Source of the DNA: DASSBR01 sp035688265
GTDB taxonomy: Bacteria > Pseudomonadota > Gammaproteobacteria > Natronospirales > DASSBR01
Assembly (NCBI GenBank): GCA_035688265.1
Contig: DASSNE010000013.1
Coordinates: 1 to 36,032 of the forward strand
DNA: 36,032 bases
Reading direction: 5' to 3'
Part shown: positions 7,227 through 15,228 of the stretch, one piece after another
Layout: every line of letters begins with the position of its first letter
Numbering within the stretch: the stretch's first letter is position 1
Made by a program: the position numbers and the translations under genes
The notes under the pieces: generated by a model
What the model was told of the DNA's origin: nothing
The model's input: only the letters and a program-made list of their open reading frames with translations
Databases searched by the model: none

Positions 7227-7664
7227 GTGGCTTCGGAAACGGTCAATGCGCTAACACCAGAGAGTGCCGCCTATATCGCTGGGTTGATAGATGGTGAAGG
7301 CACCATCACGCTTACACGCGAACACCGCAATGAAAATCGGCGGTTAGTCGTAAGCATCAGCAACACCGAAATGCCGATCTTGAAGTTTGCGCAACAAGCT
7401 ATCGGTGCGGGCAAGATTACCAACAAGTGCACCTATTCTGACAAGCACACCCCCAGCTACGCCTATAGGCTTACAAATCGACAGGCACTGGCCTTATTGG
7501 ACCAGATTGTGGATTATCTACGGTCATACAAACGCCTGCGGGCAGCGCTGGCGCTCGAATGCTACGTCGCAGTGACGCCGCGTAACGGCTATTACACGCC
7601 TGAACTGCGTGCGGCCCGCCGAGAGTTCGAAAATAAGTTTCTCGGCATCGCTGTGGAATTGTAA
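7227..7664 (+). CDS. LAGLIDADG homing endonuclease next to the ssrA intron
   Basis: A 145-aa single-motif LAGLIDADG protein. The catalytic and dimerisation helix reads Y-I-A-G-L-I-D-G-E-G-T-I-T-L near residues 15-28, with Asp/Glu as the metal ligand position. Later L-T-N-R-Q-A-L-A-L-L and the Arg/Lys-rich helix fit the family. Single-motif members act as homodimers and cut long sites to drive intron or gene homing. The GTG at 7227 is chosen because GGGGA lies upstream (a TTG two codons earlier is equally possible) and because this lies beyond the ssrA terminator. The frame is in fact open back to 7059, through the tmRNA 3' exon and into the intron, so a longer product from unspliced RNA cannot be excluded. 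The gene lies outside the intron, which is unusual for an intron-homing enzyme. Confidence 0.85.
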   Translation: MASETVNALTPESAAYIAGLIDGEGTITLTREHRNENRRLVVSISNTEMPILKFAQQAIGAGKITNKCTYSDKHTPSYAYRLTNRQALALLDQIVDYLRSYKRLRAALALECYVAVTPRNGYYTPELRAARREFENKFLGIAVEL

Positions 7665-7828
7665 CCGCACTAACCCTACGATTACGCGGCTTCACCAGGT
7701 TGGTCACACAAGCAAATGTTGCGGACCAGCAAAGCCGGCACGAATAGCGGCGCATTTCCGGCTCCGTATAGGGATGAGCCGGTTATCATGTGTCATATCT
7801 TTAACACACGCACGATGGTTCCCGGCAC

Positions 7829-9274
7829 ATGGATCATTTGGATGCTTTGAGAGCGGCCATTGGCGCGTCGCAGGTTCTGACCGGGGCAGATGCCGAGCCC
7901 TACTCGGTCGACTGGCGCGAACGCTACCGCGGGCGGGCGTTGGCCGTGGTACGGCCGGGTTCGACTGACGAGGTCGCCGCCGTCGTGCGCCTGTGCGCGC
8001 AAGCCGACATCCCCGTGATTCCGCAGGGCGGCAACACCGGCCTGTGCGGCGGGGCCACGCCCGACGATACCGGTCGCGCCGTGATCCTCTCCCTGCAGCG
8101 CCTGAACCGGATCCGCGATATCGATACCGACAACGACACCATGGAAGTCGAAGCCGGCTGCATTCTTCAGTCGGTGCAGGATGCGGCGCGCGACGCCGGA
8201 CGCCTGTTCCCCTTGAGCCTCGCGGCCGAGGGCAGCTGTACGATCGGCGGCAACCTCGCCGCCAACGCAGGCGGCACGCAGGTGCTGCGCTACGGCAATA
8301 TGCGCGAGCTGACGCTGGGGCTCGAAGTCGTCACCGCTCAGGGCGATATCTGGCACGGTCTGCGCGGTTTGCGCAAGGACAACACCGGCTACGATCTGCG
8401 CGACCTGTTCATCGGCAGCGAGGGTACGCTGGGCGTAATTACTGCGGCGACGCTGAAGCTTTATCCGTTGCCGGTGGCACGCGTGACGGCATTGCTGGCG
8501 GTGGATTCTATTGAGGCGGCAATCGCCATGCTGGGCCGCGCTCGGGCAGGCCTCGCCGCATCGCTCACCGGCTTTGAACTGATGGCCGGGAATTGCCTGC
8601 AGGATGTGGTCCGCTGTTTTCCCCAACAGCGCCTGCCCTTCGACGGCCCCTCTGCGGACATACCCTGGTACGTGCTGCTGGAAATGTCGGACAGCGAGTC
8701 CGAAGACCATGCGCGGGAGCGCTTTGAAGTTGTGGTTGGCGAAGCCATCGAAGCAGGTTGCGTGCAGGACGGCGTAATCGCGGAGTCGCTCGCGCAAAGC
8801 CAGGCCCTGTGGCATCTGCGCGAAAGCATTCCGCTGGCGGAGAAGGAACTCGGCAAGAGCATCAAGCACGACGTGTCGGTTCCGGTGTCGCGGATGGCGG
8901 AATTCGTGCTCGGCACGAACGCCGCGCTCCAGCAGGCATTTCCCGGCGTCCGGCACGTGATCTTCGGACATCTTGGCGATGGCAATCTGCACTACAACGT
9001 GGCGCGCGGACCGGAGTGGACGGAAGATAAACTGCTGGCGCGCCAGGACGATGTCTACGCGCTGGTGCACGATCGCGTGCATGCTGTGAGCGGGTCGATC
9101 AGCGCGGAACATGGTGTAGGCCAGCTCAAACGCGATGTCCTGCCGCGTTACAAGGATCCGGTGGAAATAGCGTTGATGCAGCGGATCAAGTTAGCGCTGG
9201 ATCCGCGGGGAATCATGAATCCGGGCAAGGTGCTGGACGCTCTGGAGGGGCCGCCACAAACAAGTTTCCCCTGA
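7829..9274 (+). CDS. FAD-linked D-2-hydroxyacid dehydrogenase (D-2-hydroxyglutarate / D-lactate type)
   Basis: A 481-aa flavoprotein of the FAD_binding_4 plus FAD-oxidase_C family. The N-terminal FAD domain (about 35-220) shows R-P-G-S-T-D-E-V-A-A-V-V, P-Q-G-G-N-T-G-L-C-G-G and the FAD loop G-G-N-L-A-A-N-A-G-G-T. It also has N-T-G-Y-D-L-R-D-L-F-I-G-S-E-G-T-L-G-V-I-T. The C-terminal domain has the metal/substrate segment G-H-L-G-D-G-N-L-H-Y-N and S-x-E-H-G-V-G. These enzymes oxidise D-2-hydroxyglutarate or D-lactate and pass electrons to the respiratory chain; the overall pattern is closest to D-2-hydroxyglutarate dehydrogenases that keep serine synthesis running. Exact substrate is inference. 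No partner gene is adjacent. Confidence 0.85.
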   Translation: MDHLDALRAAIGASQVLTGADAEPYSVDWRERYRGRALAVVRPGSTDEVAAVVRLCAQADIPVIPQGGNTGLCGGATPDDTGRAVILSLQRLNRIRDIDTDNDTMEVEAGCILQSVQDAARDAGRLFPLSLAAEGSCTIGGNLAANAGGTQVLRYGNMRELTLGLEVVTAQGDIWHGLRGLRKDNTGYDLRDLFIGSEGTLGVITAATLKLYPLPVARVTALLAVDSIEAAIAMLGRARAGLAASLTGFELMAGNCLQDVVRCFPQQRLPFDGPSADIPWYVLLEMSDSESEDHARERFEVVVGEAIEAGCVQDGVIAESLAQSQALWHLRESIPLAEKELGKSIKHDVSVPVSRMAEFVLGTNAALQQAFPGVRHVIFGHLGDGNLHYNVARGPEWTEDKLLARQDDVYALVHDRVHAVSGSISAEHGVGQLKRDVLPRYKDPVEIALMQRIKLALDPRGIMNPGKVLDALEGPPQTSFP

Positions 9275-9286
9275 ACGATTGGCCAG

Positions 9287-9295
9287 TGTTAGAAT
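9287..9295 (+). promoter_or_regulatory. extended -10 promoter of tRNA-Ala
   Basis: TGT followed by TAGAAT (9290-9295) is an extended -10, about 32 bp before the tRNA 5' end. No good -35 is visible. Confidence 0.4.
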
Positions 9296-9327
9296 ACCGG
9301 CCGCGGTCACGGGCCGCTGTCGCAAAT

Positions 9328-9403
<76 letters not shown>

Positions 9404-9410
9404 TTTACTG

Positions 9411-9440
9411 AAGGCCGGGCTATGCCCGGCCTTTGCGTTT
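9411..9440 (+). terminator. Terminator after tRNA-Ala
   Basis: Ten-bp hairpin AAGGCCGGGC, loop TAT, GCCCGGCCTT, followed by TGCGTTT. The A/T base pairs at the foot extend into a T-rich tail. Confidence 0.65.
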
Positions 9441-9442
9441 AT

Positions 9443-9494
9443 GCCCCGGTAGCTCAGCTGGGTGAGCCGTGACCGAAATGCCACTGGCATTTCG
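9443..9494 (+). pseudogene. Truncated tRNA-Arg 5' end followed by a hairpin
   Basis: Bases 9443-9469 repeat, with few changes, the first roughly 27 bases of the intact tRNA-Arg at 9578. The copy stops after the D arm. Immediately after comes a perfect 9-bp hairpin, CGAAATGCC-ACT-GGCATTTCG (9474-9494), unrelated to a tRNA. No anticodon or T arm follows. It could be a partial duplication or a scar of an element that once used this tRNA as attachment site. Confidence 0.7.
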
Positions 9495-9539
9495 CAGCAC
9501 AGGCGAACGCGAGACAGGAGTCGAGCTGGTTGCGCACCA

Positions 9540-9568
9540 TGGACGGTTGCAGACGACACATTTATATT
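9540..9568 (+). promoter_or_regulatory. promoter of tRNA-Arg
   Basis: TGGACG (9540-9545) and TATATT (9563-9568) are 17 bp apart; transcription would start at about 9575, just before the tRNA 5' end. The -35 matches consensus at four of six positions. Confidence 0.45.
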
Positions 9569-9577
9569 CTGTCAATT

Positions 9578-9654
9578 GCCCCGGTAGCTCAGTTGGATAG
9601 AGCGTCCGCCTCCTAAGCGGAAGGTCGCAGGTTCAAATCCTGCTCGGGGCACCA
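9578..9654 (+). tRNA. tRNA-Arg(CCT)
   Basis: 77-nt cloverleaf. Acceptor GCCCCGG pairs with UCGGGGC, anticodon loop CUCCUAA has anticodon CCU at 9612-9614 (reads AGG), T arm has GGUUCAAAUCC, and ACCA is encoded. No terminator was seen after it. Confidence 0.95.
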
Positions 9655-9746
9655 TCCTCAATTTCAGCCTGCTGGACTTGGCTGTCGCTCGGCGGTTAAG
9701 CTCGCTTTAGCCGCGTCCAAAGCTGCGCGGCCGCTTGAGGTTACAG

Positions 9747-12344
9747 GTGAATACAGCGACAGCGGGGATCAGGGCGGCGATCATATTTGCGGGCATTGCT
9801 TTGTTGTGCCCGCGCGCCGACGCGGTGCGGGCGAAACAGGCTGCGCCGTTGCCGCTCGTGGTGCCGAACCAGATCGTGGTCAAATACCGTGAATCCGCCA
9901 GTCGCGACGAAATTCTCGACTCGCTGAGCAAATCAGGCATCCGCGGCCACCTCACACCGCGCGGGCCCAACCCGGACCTGCTGCACCTCGACAAGGGGCA
10001 GCGCATCAAGGCGGTACTGCGGGCGCTGCGCGCCAATCCCGCGGTGCGGTACGCCGAGCGTGTCTATTACCGCTACCCCCAGTCGCTGGCCCGTGCGGTT
10101 CCGAACGATCCGCGGTTTTCGCAGCAATGGGCCTGGGATAATTCGGGCGCCGACCTCGATTCGGTGCCCGATGCGGACATGGACATGCCCGAGGCCTGGC
10201 AGATTCTGCACGACGCGCCGGACATCAAGGTCGCGATCGTCGACGATGGCTTCGACCTGACCCATGAGGACCTGCAGGGCAACTTCGATCCGGGCGGTGG
10301 CGTGAGTTGCATCGACGGCACCTGCACGGACGGCACGACGGCTGCGGATCAGGATACGAAGAAAGAGTATCACGGTACTCTGGTCGCCGGCGTGCTGGGC
10401 GCGGTCGGCAATAACGGTACCGGCATGGCCGGCGCCATCTGGCACGGCAACCTGCTGCCGATTCGCACCGACCTGCGCAGCGATTCGCTTGCGGCCGCGG
10501 TGCGCTATGCGGTCGATCACGGCGCCCGGATCATCAACATGAGCCTCGGCGGCCCGGTGGCGACCGAGGACGAAAGAAGCGCCATCGACTATGCACGGCA
10601 GAACGGCGTACTGATCGTGGTCGCCGCGGGCAACCACGACTCCGATCTCGACTATTCGGTATTCGCCTATCCGGCCAATTACGATTTGCCCAACATCATC
10701 GCCGCCGCGGCGAGCGACAAGTCGGACGACATCGCCTACTTCAGCCAGTGGGGCTCGTACTCGGTCGATGTTGCCGCGCCAGGCGTCGATATGCTGTCGA
10801 CCGATGCTGATGGCGGCTACGCATCGGCGAGCGGCACCTCGTTTTCGAGCCCGGCGACCGCCGGCGTCGCCGCGCTGGTGGCACAGCACCTGAAAGACGT
10901 GACCGGTACGCTGCCGGATTACCGGACAATCAAGGCGCACCTGCTCGCGGGTGCGGAGCTGGCCGGAGACACCGGCGAGGGCGGAATCGAGGGCCGCGTC
11001 GCGACCGGGCGCATCAACGCCTACAAAGCCCTGACTGCGAAGAAGGCCAGTCTGCTGGTCATCAAAAATGTGACGATCAGCGACGATCCCGCGCTGTACC
11101 CCGCGGACAACGGCGATGGACTGATCGACCCGGGCGAGACCGTCAACCTGAACATCACGCTCGACAATGTCTGGCAGGATGAAAGCGACGTGCGCGGCAC
11201 GCTGATTTCGCGGAACACGTTCACGACCGCGGCACCCACGACGCAGGACTTCGGGGCGATCGTTGCCGCCGGCGACCAGGACGGCACGGCAACGCAATCG
11301 TTTCCGGTGACGGTCAACGATTTTACCGGCAACCAGCATCTGCTGTTCGAACTGGACATCACTACCTCGAGCGGCAACACGTTCAAGCGATACTTCTACC
11401 TGAACGTGGGCCGGCTCGACGACAACAAGACCCTGAACCTGACGATGCAGCGCACCAACTGGGACGAATTCCAGAACTTTCACATCGACGTGCCGACGGG
11501 CGCCACCGATCTGGTCATTTACACGCACACCGCGAACAACACCGACATCGACCTGCTCGCGCGTTACGCGCAGCACCCGGAATTCAACATTGCGCTGGGC
11601 GTCGACCCGGAGGGCGACGACGCGATGTTTTACGTCGACAACGATCCGGACCACCCGAAGGGTCACACCAAAATCAGCGGCAACAAATCCGGCGATGAAA
11701 GCATCGGCTTTGCCGACGCGACGCAAGCGGGCGTCTACCAGATCGTCACCGTGAACTACGCTGATTTCGAACACCCGTATGACATCACGGCCTGCTACGC
11801 GCCGGCCGGCAGCGACCAGGTCAGCTTTACCGGCAGCAACACCGAAATCCTGGAGAACGACAAGGCGGGCTCCGTTACATTGTCGGTCACCCGGTCCGGC
11901 ACGAGCGGCCCCGCCAGCGTCGACTACACGACGCAGGACGGGACAGCCCTGGCCGGCACCAACTACAAAACTGTCTCCGGCACGCTGACCTGGGCCGACG
12001 GCGACGACACGACCAAGACCATCAGCGTGCCGATCATCGACAGCGGTGCGATCGGCAAGGAGGCGTCCGACATCAAGCGCTTCGAGGTGATGCTGTCCAA
12101 CCCGACCGGCGACATCAAGTTCGGCTGTTTGAACACGACCACCGTCAGCCTGACCGGTCCCGACAAAACCCAATCCACCACCAGCGGCGGCGACGGCAAC
12201 CAGCCGCCACCACCAACGCCGCCGCCGCAACCGCAACCGCCACCCTCCTCCGGATCGGGCGGTGGCGGCGGTGCGCTCGGGCTCCTGGCGCTGCTTGCGT
12301 TGCTGTCGACGGTGGCACTGCGCCGCCGGGGGAGACGCGGATGA
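9747..12344 (+). CDS. Secreted subtilisin-like (S8) serine protease with Calx-beta domain and GlyGly-CTERM
   Basis: An 865-aa exported protease. It has a signal peptide (1-26) and a propeptide-like segment (about 40-112, N-Q-I-V-V-K-Y to E-R-V-Y-Y). The catalytic domain (about 120-430) has Asp166 (I-V-D-D-G), His209 (Y-H-G-T-L-V-A-G), oxyanion Asn296 (A-A-G-N) and Ser365 (G-T-S-F-S-S-P). A beta-rich region follows with a pre-peptidase-like stretch (A-T-D-L-V-I-Y-T ... D-I-D-L-L). Then come a Calx-beta domain (Y-T-T-Q-D-G-T-A-L-A-G-T-N-Y), a Pro-rich linker and a GlyGly-CTERM tail (GSGGGGG, hydrophobic helix, RRRGRR). GTG at 9747 is chosen because GAGG lies upstream and the signal peptide follows; a TTG at 9735 is possible. 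The stop overlaps the next gene by 4 bases. Confidence 0.93.
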   Translation: MNTATAGIRAAIIFAGIALLCPRADAVRAKQAAPLPLVVPNQIVVKYRESASRDEILDSLSKSGIRGHLTPRGPNPDLLHLDKGQRIKAVLRALRANPAVRYAERVYYRYPQSLARAVPNDPRFSQQWAWDNSGADLDSVPDADMDMPEAWQILHDAPDIKVAIVDDGFDLTHEDLQGNFDPGGGVSCIDGTCTDGTTAADQDTKKEYHGTLVAGVLGAVGNNGTGMAGAIWHGNLLPIRTDLRSDSLAAAVRYAVDHGARIINMSLGGPVATEDERSAIDYARQNGVLIVVAAGNHDSDLDYSVFAYPANYDLPNIIAAAASDKSDDIAYFSQWGSYSVDVAAPGVDMLSTDADGGYASASGTSFSSPATAGVAALVAQHLKDVTGTLPDYRTIKAHLLAGAELAGDTGEGGIEGRVATGRINAYKALTAKKASLLVIKNVTISDDPALYPADNGDGLIDPGETVNLNITLDNVWQDESDVRGTLISRNTFTTAAPTTQDFGAIVAAGDQDGTATQSFPVTVNDFTGNQHLLFELDITTSSGNTFKRYFYLNVGRLDDNKTLNLTMQRTNWDEFQNFHIDVPTGATDLVIYTHTANNTDIDLLARYAQHPEFNIALGVDPEGDDAMFYVDNDPDHPKGHTKISGNKSGDESIGFADATQAGVYQIVTVNYADFEHPYDITACYAPAGSDQVSFTGSNTEILENDKAGSVTLSVTRSGTSGPASVDYTTQDGTALAGTNYKTVSGTLTWADGDDTTKTISVPIIDSGAIGKEASDIKRFEVMLSNPTGDIKFGCLNTTTVSLTGPDKTQSTTSGGDGNQPPPPTPPPQPQPPPSSGSGGGGGALGLLALLALLSTVALRRRGRRG

Positions 12345-12805
12345 CGTCCGCCGTCGTTCGACCGGCCACCGCTGCCGATCAGCCTGCCATCGTTGCCGGC
12401 AACCTGGCAATGGCGCTGGAGACCGAGCACAAGCAGCTTGACGAAGCGACCGTCACCGCGGGGGTCGCCGCGCTGCTTGCCGACCCGGCACGCGGCGTGT
12501 ACTACGTGGCCGAAGAAGATGGCCGCCTCATCGGTCAACTCGCTTTGACGTGGGAATGGAGCGACTGGCGCAACGGCACGTTCTGGTGGATTCAAAGCGT
12601 TTACGTGGCGCCGGATCGCCGCGGGGCCGGCATATTCAAAACGCTTTACCGATACGTCCTCGCCGAGGCGCGCCGGCGCGACGGCGTCTGCGGCGTCCGG
12701 CTGTACGTCGACAAGGCGAATGACAACGCCATGACAGTCTATCGACGTCTCGGTATGGAGATCACGCATTACGATCTTCTGGAGGTCGATTTCACCCTCG
12801 AATGA
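12341..12805 (+). CDS. GNAT-family N-acetyltransferase
   Basis: A 154-aa acetyl-CoA-dependent acyltransferase. The acetyl-CoA loop is in V-Y-V-A-P-D-R-R-G-A-G-I-F (motif A, about residues 87-99). The C-terminal part has V-D-K-A-N-D-N-A-M-T-V-Y-R-R-L-G-M, the usual motif B with Asn and Tyr. The substrate is not predictable. It overlaps the protease stop as ATGA and is probably co-translated with it, although no functional link is evident. Confidence 0.9.
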   Translation: MTSAVVRPATAADQPAIVAGNLAMALETEHKQLDEATVTAGVAALLADPARGVYYVAEEDGRLIGQLALTWEWSDWRNGTFWWIQSVYVAPDRRGAGIFKTLYRYVLAEARRRDGVCGVRLYVDKANDNAMTVYRRLGMEITHYDLLEVDFTLE

Positions 12806-12866
12806 TCGTCAGCGGAACACGAATTCCGCCGCGCATGCCGTCGATCAAAAAATGCGAATCAGGCTA

Positions 12867-12895
12867 TTGGCTTTTTTGAAATCCTGCTGTATATA
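12867..12895 (+). promoter_or_regulatory. promoter of the small acidic-protein gene
   Basis: TTGGCT (12867-12872) and TATATA (12890-12895) are 17 bp apart, about 30 bp before the ATG at 12929. Nothing else is evident in 12806-12866. Confidence 0.45.
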
Positions 12896-12928
12896 GCTTT
12901 CAAAATTGGTCAGTCCTGAGAGGACAAC

Positions 12929-13120
12929 ATGCACATCAATCCGCCTTCCGACATCGATAACGATGCCGATAACGACTACGATGACTCCTGGTTCGACCTT
13001 GAACACGAGACGCCCCGCAAGGCGCACAAGCCGCGCAACCCGGGGGCGTGGCGCAACGTCGAAGCGTGGCTTGAAGAGCGGCGCCTGCAACAGGCGCTGA
13101 AGGAGTACTACGACGACTGA
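12929..13120 (+). CDS. Small acidic protein resembling the PA3496 family
   Basis: A 63-aa protein with a very acidic N-terminal half (D-I-D-N-D-A-D-N-D-Y-D-D) and a basic linker. The C-terminal helix W-R-N-V-E-A-W-L-E-E-R-R-L-Q-Q-A-L-K ends in Y-Y-D-D. This layout (acidic start, R-N-V-E, E-x-R-L, L, acidic aromatic end) resembles Pseudomonas PA3496-type small proteins as I recall them; the match is by eye. A good ribosome-binding site (GAGAGGA) precedes the ATG, and a promoter lies upstream. Its last 13 bases overlap the convergent glycosyltransferase gene. Function unknown. Confidence 0.7.
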   Translation: MHINPPSDIDNDADNDYDDSWFDLEHETPRKAHKPRNPGAWRNVEAWLEERRLQQALKEYYDD

Positions 13121-14859
13121 TGCGGGCCGGGGACTGAATGATAGATCGCCGACGGTTCGCCGGCGGCGATCGCCTTTGCGCGACAGCTCGGCGACAGCAT
13201 CGACGCGTTGAGCAGGTACCAGTGATCGCCGCTACGGTAGCCGATATCCTCGGCTTGCTGTGGCTTCGCGCACCCGTTTTTCAGCGCATGAAGGCTGACC
13301 AGTACCCAATGATTCGGTGATTCCACCGCCCACGCCAGCGCATCGGCCATCTCGCCCGGCTTGCCGCCGCGCCGGAAACCGAAATGCACGATTGGGCGAT
13401 GCGCCTGCAGAATGTATTGCGCGCGCCAGTCGACGATCGCAAGCTGGTCGCCCGGCTGCAGCGCCGCATTGACGCGCTGCATCAGGCCGGCGGCCGAGCG
13501 GTCGGGGTTGATCAGACCGTAGCCGTAAAAGCCGTAGATAATCCATATCGACAGAAAAAATCCCGCCAGCGCATGTGCGCCGTAGCGCGCCCGCCCGATC
13601 AGCGCCGCCAGCCACGCCGCCCCCATTAAGGCACCGATAAAGCCCCACGGCTCGACATTGAAGCGCGTCACGAGCCGCGCCGCCTGTTCCGGCGCGACAG
13701 CCAGGTAATAGAGCAACGCGAGGCCGAGCAACAGCCCGAAGCCGGCCGTCAATGCCAGCCCCGTCAGTCGGAACGTCGTCAGCCGGATCAAGCCGACCAG
13801 GAGCGGCGCGGCGGCCAGCGCCAGCGCCGGCACCGCCGGCAGCAAATACACATTGCGCTTGCCGGCGCTCAGGCTGAAGAACACGACCACCAGGACCACC
13901 CAACCGAGCAGCAGCAGGTAGCGAGAGTCGCGGCGCGTCAGGCGCCGGCCCCACGCGGGCACGAGCCACGGCAGCGCAGCGCTCAGCGGCAGCCAGTACA
14001 GCGGGATGGTTTCGACAAGGTAATACCACCAGGCGTGAAAATGATGCCAGGCATTGGCGTAACGATCCGCTGTCTGGTGAAACAGGATGTTGTCGCGATA
14101 GGCATCCAGCGCCGGGTTATGACTCAGTGCTACCACGGTAAGCATCGGCACCAGCCAGATGGCGACTGCCGCGATTAATGCCACCGGCCCCAGCGCCCAT
14201 CGCCAGACATTGCCGTTCAGCTTGGGCAGCGGCCAGCGAAAGCCGCGCGCGAACGCGTACGGAATGAACACCAGGATCGGCAGAAAACCGACGCCCTTCG
14301 TGATGATGCCGAGCCCCATCGCGAAGAAGCCGGCCCAGTACCAGCCCCAGGCGGGGCCGCGCAGCAGGTGGCGCAGTACGCCGTAGAGGCCCAGCGTCGT
14401 CCACAGGCATTCATAGCCGTCGATCTGCGCACGCTTCATCAGCAGTGTGAACTGCAGCGTCACGAGCAGCGCGGTCGCGGCCATCAGCCCGACGCGACGG
14501 TTCCATAACCGCCCGCCGAGATCGAATATCAGCCACAGGCTGCCGAGGCCAGCGAGCAGCGACGGCAGCAGGAACGAAATGCGCAGCGAGCCGGTCAGCC
14601 AGTAGAACGTGGCGATCGTCCACATGAACAGCGGTGGCTTGTCGGGGTACAGGACGCCCGCGATATGCGGGAACAGCCAGTCGCCGGTCAGCACCATGTC
14701 GCGCGCGATCAGCGCAAAGCGCGGCTCGTCGACCGGCCACGGATCGCGCAGGCCCAGGCCCGCGCCGATGACGACCAGCGCGACCAGCGCCAGCAGCCAG
14801 AAGGCACGGTCGATACCCGGTGCGTGGGGCGGGCGGTAGCGGAAACCCGCCATCCTCAA
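13108..14859 (-). CDS. ArnT-like membrane glycosyltransferase (GT83/PMT superfamily)
   Basis: A 583-aa polytopic GT-C enzyme that would move a sugar from a polyprenyl-phosphate carrier to a periplasmic acceptor such as lipid A or a cell-surface glycan. The first periplasmic loop has the signature D-P-W-P-V-D-E-P-R-F-A (about residues 39-49, acidic pair DE) and then Y-P-D-K-P-P-L-F-M-W, as in ArnT/PMT enzymes. About a dozen membrane helices follow, then a soluble C-terminal domain with P-G-D-Q-L-A-I-V-D-W. The start is a TTG at 14859 with AGGA upstream; an ATG two codons later is possible. It is last in a GT2, LAB_N, GT83 set. True ArnT assignment is not justified without the ArnA/B genes. Confidence 0.85.
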   Translation of the reverse strand: MRMAGFRYRPPHAPGIDRAFWLLALVALVVIGAGLGLRDPWPVDEPRFALIARDMVLTGDWLFPHIAGVLYPDKPPLFMWTIATFYWLTGSLRISFLLPSLLAGLGSLWLIFDLGGRLWNRRVGLMAATALLVTLQFTLLMKRAQIDGYECLWTTLGLYGVLRHLLRGPAWGWYWAGFFAMGLGIITKGVGFLPILVFIPYAFARGFRWPLPKLNGNVWRWALGPVALIAAVAIWLVPMLTVVALSHNPALDAYRDNILFHQTADRYANAWHHFHAWWYYLVETIPLYWLPLSAALPWLVPAWGRRLTRRDSRYLLLLGWVVLVVVFFSLSAGKRNVYLLPAVPALALAAAPLLVGLIRLTTFRLTGLALTAGFGLLLGLALLYYLAVAPEQAARLVTRFNVEPWGFIGALMGAAWLAALIGRARYGAHALAGFFLSIWIIYGFYGYGLINPDRSAAGLMQRVNAALQPGDQLAIVDWRAQYILQAHRPIVHFGFRRGGKPGEMADALAWAVESPNHWVLVSLHALKNGCAKPQQAEDIGYRSGDHWYLLNASMLSPSCRAKAIAAGEPSAIYHSVPGPHQSS

Positions 14860-14874
14860 CGTGATTCCTGGCGG

Positions 14875-15210
14875 CTATTTGCCACTGGTCGATGTCTGTG
14901 TGCGCCGCAGGAAAATGAGGTTGCGACCGTAGATGATGGGCAGAAAAACGTAGCCGAGGATAAAGGGCACTTTATCGATGTGCAAAGCATAGACCAGAGA
15001 AATCAGGCTGCCCCAGAAACTCAGGTGCCAGAATATCGGCGGAACGACCAGTTTCTTACTCCGCTCGGACGAGAGCCACTGGATAAAGAACCGGGAACCG
15101 AAAAGAGCATTACCCAGCAATCCGACGGCCGTCCAGACCACGGAATTCGCGTAGAGCCATGGAACAATCTGGCCAATCAGCGGCTGCAGGAACCCACTTG
15201 AATCCGTCAT
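14875..15210 (-). CDS. LAB_N-domain small membrane protein (lipid A biosynthesis N-terminal-like)
   Basis: A 111-aa protein with about three to four membrane helices and the hallmark of the lipid-A-disaccharide-synthase N-terminal domain family (LAB_N): G-N-A-L-F-G-S-R-F-F-I-Q-W-L-S-S-E-R, then V-V-P-P-I-F-W-H-L-S-F-W-G-S-L, then Y-G-R-N-L. These stand-alone proteins usually sit beside a dolichyl-phosphate-mannose-synthase-like GT2 and an ArnT-like GT, as here. Their biochemical role is unsettled; a part in handling lipid-linked sugars is inferred from context. Confidence 0.88.
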   Translation of the reverse strand: MTDSSGFLQPLIGQIVPWLYANSVVWTAVGLLGNALFGSRFFIQWLSSERSKKLVVPPIFWHLSFWGSLISLVYALHIDKVPFILGYVFLPIIYGRNLIFLRRTQTSTSGK

Positions 15211-15228
15211 AGAGGCATTTACCTCGAT

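Noticed and set aside
7793..9112. 439-codon frame antisense to the FAD-linked dehydrogenase
   Set aside because: Shadow; the plus strand has all family motifs.
9443..9469. A second functional tRNA-Arg
   Set aside because: Only the acceptor 5' strand and D arm are present; there is no anticodon arm, T arm or 3' acceptor.
9933..12410. 825-codon open frame antisense to the S8 protease
   Set aside because: A GC-skew shadow with no domain, no ribosome-binding site and low-complexity Arg/Val/Gly composition; the plus-strand frame has complete catalytic motifs.
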